This document shows, in pieces, positions 1 to 7,849 of a stretch of 64,000 bases of DNA. Within the stretch, counting starts at the first letter, position 1. Each line of letters starts with the position of its first letter. Source of the DNA: Henriciella mobilis (GTDB lineage Bacteria; Pseudomonadota; Alphaproteobacteria; Caulobacterales; Hyphomonadaceae); the NCBI RefSeq assembly GCF_003576315.1, contig NZ_QWFZ01000003.1, forward strand, positions 744,001 to 808,000, given 5' to 3'. Position numbers and translations under genes: made by a program. The notes below the pieces were generated by a model. The model worked only from the letters and a program-made list of their open reading frames with translations. It did no database searches and was not told the origin of the DNA.

Positions 1-2
1 GC

Positions 3-683
3 TCGCCCGAACTGGACCTCACCAAGGCGGAGATTTTCCTGGCGCTGGCCGAACAGATTCCGGACGGCCAAGGCGGCTGGATGAAGAATCCGCACCAGAC
101 CTGGAAGGATGTCGCAGACCATTTGCCGGACATGCCGATCCTCGTTTCCGGCCCACCGCCGACCTCTGGTACGCGTGACGCCTTTGCGGAGCTGGCCATG
201 GAAGGCGGCGCCGAGGAAATTCCAGAAGTCGCCGCACTGAAGGAAACGGACAAGGCCCTTTTTGCCAAGCGCGCCACCACCATCCGGATGGACGGCAAAT
301 GGATCGATTCCGGCGAGAACGACACGGCCATCGTCCAGACCCTGATGAAGAACCCCGACAGTATTGGCATCATGGGCTACTCCTTCCTGGAGCAGAATCT
401 CGACCGCCTGAAAGGTGCGCATATCGAGGGCACCGATCCGACTTTCGATCAGATCGCCAGCGGCCGGTATGGCATTTCCCGGTCCATGTTCTTCTACGTG
501 AAAAAGCAGAACCTCCCGCTCGTGCCGGGCATTGAGGGCTTCGTCAGCGAGTTCACCCAGGAAGACGCCTGGGGTCCGACGGGCTACCTGGTGGAAAAGG
601 GGCTTATTCCGCTTTCGGCCGAAGAGCGCGAAGCCGAGCGCCAGCATGCCCTCGCCATGATCCCGATGGGCGCTGACAGCTAG
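3..683 (+). CDS. pstS: PstS-like phosphate ABC transporter substrate-binding protein (5' end missing)
   Basis: The reading frame is open from base 3 to the TAG at 681-683, so the true start lies left of the window and only the last 226 residues are visible. The protein resembles periplasmic phosphate-binding proteins that deliver phosphate to PstCAB. Supporting signs are the SGPPPTSGTRDAF segment, typical of phosphate-binding loops, the GIMGYSFLEQN segment, and a C-terminus with ISRSMFFYVKK and GPTGYLVEKGLI. A signal peptide cannot be checked. It converges on the glycosyltransferase that ends 9 bp away. Other PBP-II proteins are possible, but the phosphate-type loop fits best. Confidence 0.82.
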   Translation, partial: SPELDLTKAEIFLALAEQIPDGQGGWMKNPHQTWKDVADHLPDMPILVSGPPPTSGTRDAFAELAMEGGAEEIPEVAALKETDKALFAKRATTIRMDGKWIDSGENDTAIVQTLMKNPDSIGIMGYSFLEQNLDRLKGAHIEGTDPTFDQIASGRYGISRSMFFYVKKQNLPLVPGIEGFVSEFTQEDAWGPTGYLVEKGLIPLSAEEREAERQHALAMIPMGADS

Positions 684-692
684 GCAGCTGGG

Positions 693-1802
693 CTAAGCCT
701 CTGGCGGCGTTTCCACGGGCGGTTTCTTCTTGCGCCGGCGCAGGCGGATCTTTTGCCAGAAGCGTTTGCGTTCCGGCACCGGCAGCGGATCAAGATTCTC
801 GATGAAGGCCTCAGCGCACGCTCTCCAGCTATAGCCCTCGGCATAGGTGCGCGCGGTTTCGCGGCTGAGCTTCAGCGCGTCGACACAGGCCTGCTGCAGG
901 TCCTCACCGATGACGCCGGCATTCGACCCAGGAATGATATCGCGCGGGCCCGGCGCGTCATAGGCGGCGACCGGTGTGCCGGCGGCCATCGCTTCCAGGA
1001 TGACGAGGCCGAACGTGTCGGTCAGGCTTGGAAAGCAGAAGACGTCAGCGCTCGCAAAACAGGTCGCCAGCTCTTCCTCGAACTTCGCGCCGAGGAATTT
1101 CACCTTCGGATATTTCCGCTTCAGTTCTTCAAGCTGCGGGCCTTCGCCGACAACGACTTTCGAGCCGGGCAGGTCGAGTTTCAGGAAGGCTTCGATATTC
1201 TTCTCGACCGCGACACGGCCGACATTCAGGAAGATGGGACGCGGCAGGCCCTCGAACGGGTCACCTGGCTGGCCCTCCTCGATGCGCCGCGAGGGGTGGA
1301 ACAGGTCGACATCCACGCCGCGCGTCCATGAGACGACATTGTTGAAGCCGTGATCTTCCAGCTCCTTGCGCATGGACGGTGTCGCGACCATCACCTTGCC
1401 GGAATATTTGTGGAACCAGCGGACGAACCCATACCCCCAGGCCGTCGGGATGGGAAACCGCGCAGAGACATATTCCGGGAAGCGCGTGTGATAGGAGGTC
1501 GAGAAGGGGTGCTTTTCCTTCAGGCACATGGCGCGGCCCGCGAGGCCCAGCGTGCCCTCGGTTGCAATATGGACGGCATCGGGCTGGAAGCTTTCAAACC
1601 GTTCGGAAATGGCCTTGCGGGCGAACAGGGCAAGGCGGATTTCGCTATAGGTCGGCAGCGGGATGGTCGTGAAACCGTCGGCAGGCGAGACGACTTCCCA
1701 CTCATGCCCCATGGCCTCGCATTCGGCGATCACCCGTTTCATCGTGCGTACGACACCGTTCACCTGAGGTTCCCAGGCATCGGTAATGAGCATGATACGC
1801 AT
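693..1802 (-). CDS. GT4-family glycosyltransferase, possibly a glycosyl-diacylglycerol synthase
   Basis: This is a 369-residue glycosyltransferase of the GT4/GT-B fold. The N-terminal domain begins MRIMLITDAWEPQVNGVVRT, the nucleotide-sugar domain has NVGRVAVEKNIEAFL, and the donor-binding E-x7-E region reads FGLVILEAMAAGTPV. The start at 1802 was chosen because AAGGAGA lies 4 bp upstream; an in-frame TTG 15 codons earlier has no such site. The HIATEGTLG and TSYHTRFPEYVSARF segments recall the alphaproteobacterial Agt-type lipid glycosyltransferases used for phosphate-free membrane lipids, and the convergent neighbour is a phosphate-binding protein. The substrate is inferred; an alpha-mannosyltransferase role is also possible. 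Confidence 0.85.
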   Translation of the reverse strand: MRIMLITDAWEPQVNGVVRTMKRVIAECEAMGHEWEVVSPADGFTTIPLPTYSEIRLALFARKAISERFESFQPDAVHIATEGTLGLAGRAMCLKEKHPFSTSYHTRFPEYVSARFPIPTAWGYGFVRWFHKYSGKVMVATPSMRKELEDHGFNNVVSWTRGVDVDLFHPSRRIEEGQPGDPFEGLPRPIFLNVGRVAVEKNIEAFLKLDLPGSKVVVGEGPQLEELKRKYPKVKFLGAKFEEELATCFASADVFCFPSLTDTFGLVILEAMAAGTPVAAYDAPGPRDIIPGSNAGVIGEDLQQACVDALKLSRETARTYAEGYSWRACAEAFIENLDPLPVPERKRFWQKIRLRRRKKKPPVETPPEA

Positions 1803-1921
1803 CGGGTCTCCTTGCAGCTGTCCGCAGCGCGACACTTTTAGGCGCATTCCAGCGGGCGTAAACCTGCGGGAAGATTGTAATTATAACGAGAGTGCAGCAG
1901 GTTCGAGCAGGGAGCACAACC

Positions 1922-4900
1922 ATGCCAGACTTTGGAAACACAGCCGAAAGCAGCTGGGATACGCTGGATGCCCGCAAGTTCGCCGATGAGGAAGCCCTCG
2001 TTGCGGACATTCTGAAATCGTTTCCGCTCGATGAGCGGGCAAGGACCGCCTCGGTCCGGCGCGGCCGGGAACTTGTGGAAAAAGCCCGCGCGGCTGGTCG
2101 GCCGAAAGGCATGATGGAGAGCTTCCTCGAGGAGTTCGGCCTCTCGAATGCCGAGGGCCTCGCGCTGATGTGCCTTGCCGAAGCCCTGCTGCGCGTGCCT
2201 GACGCCGAGACGCGCGATGAGCTGATTGCCGAGAAGATCCGATCCGGCGACTGGGGCGCGCATTCCGGCCAGTCCGACAGCTGGCTGGTCAACGCCTCGA
2301 CCTGGGGGCTGATGCTGACCGGCCGGGTGATCGGCCCGCCGGAGGATGCCCGCAAGGGGCCGGCGACCTTCCTGCACAACCTGATCCGCGAGAGCGGCGA
2401 ACCGGTCATCCGGACGGCAATGCTGCAGGCCATGCGGATCATGGGCGAGCAGTTCGTCCTTGGCCGCACGGTGAAGGAAGCGCTGAAACGCGGCCGGCGC
2501 ATGATCAAGGAAGGCGACGCGGCAAATTTCAGCTTCGACATGCTGGGCGAAGGGGCCCGCACGAGCGAGGACGCCGAGCGCTATTTCACCGCCTATATGG
2601 AGGCGATCAAGACGGTCGGCGGCGATGGCGACCCGAAATACGCGCCGGAAGAAAAGAATGGCATTTCGGTCAAGCTGTCAGCGTTGCATCCGCGCTATGA
2701 AGCGGTAAACCAGGCCCGGGTGATGGAGGAGCTTTATCCAAAGCTCCTTGCCCTCACCGAAGAGGCATCCAAGCATAATATCAATCTGTGCATTGATGCC
2801 GAGGAAGCCGATCGGCTGGTCATCTCGCTGAAGCTGCTGGAACGTCTGATGAGAGAGCCCGTCCTGAAGGGATGGCAGGGGCTTGGCCTCGCCGTGCAGG
2901 CCTATCAGAAACGCGCCCATGAAGTGATCGAGCGGTTGTCGAAGCTCGCTGGCGAGACCGGCACGCGGCTGATGGTGCGGCTGGTGAAGGGCGCCTATTG
3001 GGACACTGAGATCAAGCACGCCCAGGAAGAGGGCATGGTCAACTTCCCGGTCTTCACGACCAAGCCGGGCACCGATCTCAACTATCTGTCCTGCGCCCAC
3101 GCCCTGCTGCGGGCAAGCCCGCGCCTTTATCCCCAATTTGCGACGCACAACGCTCATTCGCTGGCGGCGATCCTGATGATGGCCGAGGATGAGGGCGTCA
3201 CGAATTACGAGTTCCAGCGCCTGCATGGCATGGGTGAGCCGCTTTATGGCGCGGCCGAAAAGGGTGGCAAGGTCCGCGTCTACGCGCCCGTTGGCGCCCA
3301 CAAGGACCTGTTGCCCTATCTCGTTCGCCGTCTCCTGGAGAACGGCGCCAATACGAGCTTCGTTCACTCTTTCCTCGATCCGGATGTGCCGGTCGAGAAA
3401 GTTGTCGACGACCCGATTGCCAAGGTTGAAGCGGGACCGCGGCGGCATCCGCGCATACCGACGCCGCCGCGTCTGTACGGGCCGCTTCGCCGCAACTCGA
3501 TCGGCGTGGATCTTTCACAGGCTGGCGAGCGCGATGTGCTCGAGCAGAATGTCGCCAAGCTGGAAACAGGCCCGGCGCTGGAAGCAGGGCCGATCATCTC
3601 CGGCAAACCAAAGACAACGGGTGGCCAGCCAGTCTCGCCGCCTTTCGACCTGTCGCGCACGCTCGGCACAGTGCTCGAAGCCAGCGAGGCCGATGTCGAT
3701 GCAGCGCTGGACGTGGCTGTCCGCTTCCAGCCGGAATGGGACAAGCGCGGCGGTGCGGCCCGCGCGCGGATTCTGGCCGCGATGGGCGATGCGCTCGAAA
3801 ACAATATGGACCGCCTCTGCGCCCTGATGGCTGAAGAAGGCGGCAAGACATTTGGCGATGGAGTCGCCGAAGTGCGCGAGGCCGTCGATTTCTGCCGCTA
3901 TTATGCCGTCCAGGCCGAAGAAAAATTCGAAGGACAGACGCGCCTGCCGGGACCGGCTGGCGAGACAAACCATATCTCCCTGCATGGCCGGGGCGTCTTT
4001 GCCTGTATCTCGCCCTGGAATTTCCCGCTGGCCATTTTCACCGGGCAGATCGCAGCGGCGCTGGGTGCGGGCAATACGGTGGTGGCCAAGCCGGCCGAGC
4101 AGACGCCGCTGGTCGCCTATGAGGCCGTGCGCCTGTTCCAGGCCGCTGGCCTGCCGGGCGAGGCGCTACACCTGCTGCCGGGACGCGGCGAAACGGTCGG
4201 TGCGAAGCTGACTGCGGATCCGCGCGTTTCCGGCGTCTGCTTTACCGGCGGCACGGACACCGCGCGTCTCATCAACCGGACGCTGGCCGACCGGAATGGA
4301 CCGATCATTCCGTTCATCGCGGAGACGGGCGGCTTGAACGCCATGTTCGTCGATACGACGGCGCTGCGCGAACAGGTGATTGACGATGTGCTGGTCTCGG
4401 CCTTCGGGTCTGCCGGGCAGCGCTGTTCGGCGCTGCGCATCCTGTTCCTGCCGAATGACACCGCTGACCTGCTGATCGACGGCCTGATGGGTGCCATGGA
4501 CGAGTTGAAGCTGGGCCATCCCGGCCATGCCGATACCGATGTCGGGCCGGTCATCGACGCCGAAGCGCACGAGATGCTGACCAGCTATGTTGCGCGCATG
4601 AAAGGCGAAGCGACACTTCTCAAGCAAATGGATGCGCCGGATGGCGGGCACTTCTTTGGTCCCGCCATCATTGAGCTCAACAGCCTGGACCAGATCGAAA
4701 GGGAGACGTTCGGCCCGGTCCTTCACATTATCCGCTACGACCCCGACAATATCGACAAGGTGGGCGCAGCGCTGCAGGCGAAAGGCTACGGGCTGACGCT
4801 CGGGGTCCATTCGCGGCTTGAGAGTTTCGCCCGGAAGGTCCGCGCGGTGGTTCATGCTGGCAATACCTACATAAACCGCTCCATGACGGGGGCTGTTGTC

Positions 4901-5047
4901 GGCGTCCAGCCCTTTGGCGGCGAGGGCCTGTCAGGGACCGGACCGAAGGCGGGCGGACCGCACTATTTGCTACGGTTTGCGGCAGAACGTGTGTTAACCA
5001 ACAATATTACGGCCCAAGGTGGTGACCCCGAACTTTTGAGTCTATAA
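1922..5047 (+). CDS. putA: Bifunctional proline dehydrogenase / L-glutamate-gamma-semialdehyde dehydrogenase
   Basis: This 1041-residue PutA oxidises proline to glutamate through pyrroline-5-carboxylate. The N-terminal half holds the FAD-dependent proline dehydrogenase barrel, with NGISVKLSALHPRYE near residue 245, LVKGAYWDTEIKHAQ near 355 and FQRLHGMGEPLY near 435. The C-terminal half is an aldehyde dehydrogenase with ISPWNFPLAIFTGQ, ETGGLNAMF and the nucleophile Cys in SAGQRCSALR near residue 835. At this length it is a compact PutA; I see no ribbon-helix-helix DNA-binding domain, so it should not repress its own gene. ATG 1922 follows a GGGAG site; a GTG at 1892 is less likely. It is transcribed divergently from the glycosyltransferase across about 120 bp. 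Confidence 0.96.
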   Translation: MPDFGNTAESSWDTLDARKFADEEALVADILKSFPLDERARTASVRRGRELVEKARAAGRPKGMMESFLEEFGLSNAEGLALMCLAEALLRVPDAETRDELIAEKIRSGDWGAHSGQSDSWLVNASTWGLMLTGRVIGPPEDARKGPATFLHNLIRESGEPVIRTAMLQAMRIMGEQFVLGRTVKEALKRGRRMIKEGDAANFSFDMLGEGARTSEDAERYFTAYMEAIKTVGGDGDPKYAPEEKNGISVKLSALHPRYEAVNQARVMEELYPKLLALTEEASKHNINLCIDAEEADRLVISLKLLERLMREPVLKGWQGLGLAVQAYQKRAHEVIERLSKLAGETGTRLMVRLVKGAYWDTEIKHAQEEGMVNFPVFTTKPGTDLNYLSCAHALLRASPRLYPQFATHNAHSLAAILMMAEDEGVTNYEFQRLHGMGEPLYGAAEKGGKVRVYAPVGAHKDLLPYLVRRLLENGANTSFVHSFLDPDVPVEKVVDDPIAKVEAGPRRHPRIPTPPRLYGPLRRNSIGVDLSQAGERDVLEQNVAKLETGPALEAGPIISGKPKTTGGQPVSPPFDLSRTLGTVLEASEADVDAALDVAVRFQPEWDKRGGAARARILAAMGDALENNMDRLCALMAEEGGKTFGDGVAEVREAVDFCRYYAVQAEEKFEGQTRLPGPAGETNHISLHGRGVFACISPWNFPLAIFTGQIAAALGAGNTVVAKPAEQTPLVAYEAVRLFQAAGLPGEALHLLPGRGETVGAKLTADPRVSGVCFTGGTDTARLINRTLADRNGPIIPFIAETGGLNAMFVDTTALREQVIDDVLVSAFGSAGQRCSALRILFLPNDTADLLIDGLMGAMDELKLGHPGHADTDVGPVIDAEAHEMLTSYVARMKGEATLLKQMDAPDGGHFFGPAIIELNSLDQIERETFGPVLHIIRYDPDNIDKVGAALQAKGYGLTLGVHSRLESFARKVRAVVHAGNTYINRSMTGAVVGVQPFGGEGLSGTGPKAGGPHYLLRFAAERVLTNNITAQGGDPELLSL

Positions 5048-5079
5048 CAGCTGAGTAAACAGCAATGGTGGGTCGTTAA

Positions 5080-5937
5080 GTGTTTCGCTGGTCAGGACTA
5101 ATTGCGGCGTTCGCCGTCGCGGCCTGTGGGGCCGAACAGCTTCCTTCATCATCGTCCGAGCTTGCCGAGCCAGACACGCAGACCAATGCAAAGGGCACGG
5201 CTGCGAGTACGGACGAGCTGTTCAATTCCTCGCCGCAAGTTGCGATCGTGAACGGCGAACAGGCCGCGACGATCGATATCAGCCTACCCAAGGACCTGGA
5301 TACCCTTCATCCTGACCTCGCCGATGAGATTCGCAGCCGCGCCAATCGCGGGACCGAGGCCTTCATCGCCACTGCCGAAGCCGACAAGGCCGAGGCTGCG
5401 GAAAAAGGTTATGACTTCCGGCCGCACTCGCTCGACGTGAAGTGGATCGAGGTCGGCCCGCGCGAGGGTCGTCTCGCCGCCTATCTCGGGACCTATGCGA
5501 CCTATACGGGCGGCGCGCATCCGAATGTTTTCTTCGATGTGCTCAACTGGGACCGGGAAGACAGCATTCTGGTCACGTTCGAGGATCTCTTCGATGATCC
5601 GCAAGCGGCTCGTGCAGCCATGACCCTCGCCCTGAAGGACGGCCTTCTGGAACAGAAACGCATCCGGCTGGAGGGCACAGGGATCAGCGAGAACGAAATG
5701 ATGACGGCCTGGGTCGGCCCGGCTTTCGAGGGCAATGAGAGCGTTTTCCAGGGGTTTACTTTCGCCCGCTCGTCCGATCCGGCCAGGTCGGGGGGCATGA
5801 TCTACCATTTCGCGCCTTATGAAGTCGGCGCCTATGCCGAAGGCGTGTACGAGGTTGGCGTCAGCTACGAAGCCTTTGAAAGCGAGCTGAAGCCCGCCTA
5901 CGCGGATGCTTTTGGCGGCGAGCCCATCCTGCCCTGA
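5080..5937 (+). CDS. Lipoprotein with DUF3298/RsiV-like domain
   Basis: This 285-residue protein starts at GTG 5080 and carries a lipoprotein signal ending in a lipobox AVAACG, so it is probably membrane-anchored on the periplasmic side. A low-complexity Ser/Glu-rich linker follows. The C-terminal two thirds show the DUF3298 pattern: LGTYATYTGGAHPN, VTFEDLFDDPQAA, and a final YHFAPYEVGAYAEG. These domains occur in RsiV-type anti-sigma factors and in free-standing envelope lipoproteins that may bind cell-wall-related ligands. No sigma-factor gene is adjacent, so a free-standing role is more likely. The gene lies 32 bp after putA with no obvious regulatory link. Confidence 0.8.
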   Translation: MFRWSGLIAAFAVAACGAEQLPSSSSELAEPDTQTNAKGTAASTDELFNSSPQVAIVNGEQAATIDISLPKDLDTLHPDLADEIRSRANRGTEAFIATAEADKAEAAEKGYDFRPHSLDVKWIEVGPREGRLAAYLGTYATYTGGAHPNVFFDVLNWDREDSILVTFEDLFDDPQAARAAMTLALKDGLLEQKRIRLEGTGISENEMMTAWVGPAFEGNESVFQGFTFARSSDPARSGGMIYHFAPYEVGAYAEGVYEVGVSYEAFESELKPAYADAFGGEPILP

Positions 5938-5946
5938 CCCCAGGCG

Positions 5947-6261
5947 TCAGTCGTTTACCAGCGCGCAGCCGAGATCGTCTTCGAAGACGGCCCTCGATTT
6001 GATCGCGCCGCCGAGGACGCTGGCCGTGATCGTCGCCTCATCTTCGGACACTGTGACGGCGCTGATATCGGCCGTGAAATCCTGCATGCAGCTGTCCATT
6101 TCGCGCCCGGCCACAAAGCGGCAGGAGCAGACCATCTTGGCGCCATAGGCGGTGGCGACCTTGGCATAGGCGACCTGGTCCTTGAGCCAGACCTGCCAAC
6201 CGACCCCCGCGCCGATCGCGAGCACGACGGCAATCACCGCAAACACTTTGACGAGCTTCAT
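5947..6261 (-). CDS. Small membrane-anchored hypothetical protein
   Basis: This 104-residue protein of unknown function has one N-terminal membrane segment (about residues 5-25, VFAVIAVVLAIGAGVGW) and an outside domain with three cysteines in MVCSCRF and MDSCMQDF. GTG and ATG starts sit next to each other; ATG 6261 is preferred because AGGGG is then 6 bp away. It ends 9 bp from the convergent DUF3298 lipoprotein and is divergent from the serine hydrolase, whose start is 50 bp away. That pairing may reflect a shared role or a shared promoter region. I do not recognise the family. Confidence 0.7.
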   Translation of the reverse strand: MKLVKVFAVIAVVLAIGAGVGWQVWLKDQVAYAKVATAYGAKMVCSCRFVAGREMDSCMQDFTADISAVTVSEDEATITASVLGGAIKSRAVFEDDLGCALVND

Positions 6262-6311
6262 CACACGCCCCTAATCTGCCCTCAGCGATAAAAGGGATAG
6301 GGAGGCGCGGT

Positions 6312-7586
6312 ATGTTGGGCAAGGGATATGGCCGGTTCTGGCTTGGCCAAAAGCGGTTGCTGGCAAGCCTCGCGCTCGCTTTTGCCACCATTCTGCCTGC
6401 CACTGCCCAGTCCCTCGTGCCGCTTCCGCCGCAGCCCGACGGGCTTGCCTGGCCGACCGAGGGCTGGGAGCAGGGCGAGCTGCCGCCCGGGATCGCGGAT
6501 GATGTCCGGGCGCAAATCGACGAAGCGATGGCGCGCGAGCTCAGTGATGTGATGGGCGAGACGCGGGGCGTCGTCATCATCCATCGCGGCAAGCTTGTGC
6601 TCGAAGCCTATCGCGACGGGTTCGGTCCGGACACCAAACAGGTGTCCTGGAGCATGGCGAAGTCGATCACCTCCGCGCTGACGGGCCGTGCCGTTCAGCT
6701 CGGCCTGATCGAAGATATCGATGCGCCGATGCCATCGCCTTTCGAGGCTGACGATCCGCGCAGCGAAATCACCTGGCGCCAGTGGCTGACCATGACCGAT
6801 GGGCTCGACTATCTCGAGATCGGCGCGACCAGCATGGCGGAGAATGACGTCATCCAGATGATGTATGGGCCGGGCAGGTTCGACGTGACACAATATATTG
6901 TGTCCGAACTCCCCCTCATCCACGAGCCGGGGACGGTGTGGAACTATTCGACGGCGGGGTACCACCTGCTCGGACGGGCGCTGCAGAAAACCATCAGCGA
7001 TAAAACCAATTGCAGTCACCCGAAGTTGGATTTGTGTTCCGAAGCTGGAAGCGGCCCAAGCTGGTCTGCTCAAGTGATCAAAGCTTTACTGTTCGACCCC
7101 CTCGGCATGGACGCCCAGCCGGAATTCGATTCGGCTGGGACATATCTCGGCGGCTCGCTGGTCTGGGCGTCGGCCAGGGACTTTGCGAAGTTCGGTTATC
7201 TCTATCTGCGCGACGGTGTGTGGGAGGGTGAGCGGCTCCTGCCCGAAGGCTGGGTCGACTTCTCCCGCACGGACCCCGACGCCACGGATGCCAATGTCTA
7301 CGGGGCTGGCTGGTGGATCACGACGCGCGGCGCGGACCCTGTCCCATCCTATCAGAAGCGGAACGCCCCGCCCTGGGACAGCTTCGCTGCCGAGGGCCAT
7401 GAGGGCCAGACGATATTCGTGGTGCCTTCGCGCGACCTCGTCATCGTCCGTCTGGGGCTGATGTCGAATGAAGGGGAGAACTGGCCTGAGCTCTTTAGAT
7501 GGAATCAGTCGCTCGCCGCGCGCTTCCCCGAAACCCGATTCGCATCGATTCCCGATGAGTCTGGCACCGAAACAAATTCACTCTGA
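6312..7586 (+). CDS. Beta-lactamase-fold serine hydrolase (class C / esterase-like)
   Basis: This 424-residue secreted or membrane-associated serine hydrolase has a hydrophobic N-terminal signal followed by PATAQS. The SxxK nucleophile motif is S114-M-A-K117, the second motif is Y212-S-T in WNYSTAGYHLLG, and a C-terminal GHEGQTIFVV replaces the KTG triad, as is common in the 6-aminohexanoate-dimer hydrolase and esterase EstB group. It could act on peptidoglycan peptides, amides or esters; the substrate cannot be told from the sequence. GGAGG 6 bp before ATG 6312 supports the start. Residues about 227-262 form an insert with AT-richer codons and two cysteines just after the second motif. Confidence 0.88.
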   Translation: MLGKGYGRFWLGQKRLLASLALAFATILPATAQSLVPLPPQPDGLAWPTEGWEQGELPPGIADDVRAQIDEAMARELSDVMGETRGVVIIHRGKLVLEAYRDGFGPDTKQVSWSMAKSITSALTGRAVQLGLIEDIDAPMPSPFEADDPRSEITWRQWLTMTDGLDYLEIGATSMAENDVIQMMYGPGRFDVTQYIVSELPLIHEPGTVWNYSTAGYHLLGRALQKTISDKTNCSHPKLDLCSEAGSGPSWSAQVIKALLFDPLGMDAQPEFDSAGTYLGGSLVWASARDFAKFGYLYLRDGVWEGERLLPEGWVDFSRTDPDATDANVYGAGWWITTRGADPVPSYQKRNAPPWDSFAAEGHEGQTIFVVPSRDLVIVRLGLMSNEGENWPELFRWNQSLAARFPETRFASIPDESGTETNSL

Positions 7587-7751
7587 TTTTTTCTTCGCGC
7601 GGCCATCCACAGGCCGGCGCATTTCTGTGCATGACAGATTGTCAATCATGGTGGGCATGGCGGGGGCGTGTTAACGTTCGCTTTACCCGTTTTCCACCGC
7701 TTAGGTGCTGAATCTTCCGTGTGCCCCATTGACCAAGCATTAACCTTGGGA

Positions 7752-7767
7752 ACACTATATCTAGTAT
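7752..7767. promoter_or_regulatory. NrdR-box-like palindrome upstream of nrdA
   Basis: ACACTATATCTAGTAT closely fits the known NrdR consensus acaCwAtATaTwGtgt and lies 83-98 bp before the nrdA start. A weaker ATATAT core at 7790-7795 sits 33 bp downstream, about three helical turns, as expected for paired NrdR sites, but its outer bases match poorly. NrdR represses ribonucleotide reductase genes when dATP is high. No nrdR gene is visible in the window. Confidence 0.6.
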
Positions 7768-7849
7768 TGGGGAAGGGCTGAGGCACCGGATATATGGCGC
7801 TTCAGGGGCATCATCCCTATATTTAACGGGCCGATGAAGAGGTTAGACG

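Noticed and set aside
1803..1921. Possible PhoB box (CTGTC at about 1818)
   Set aside because: Only one half resembles the CTGTCA repeat; the second 11-bp unit does not match.
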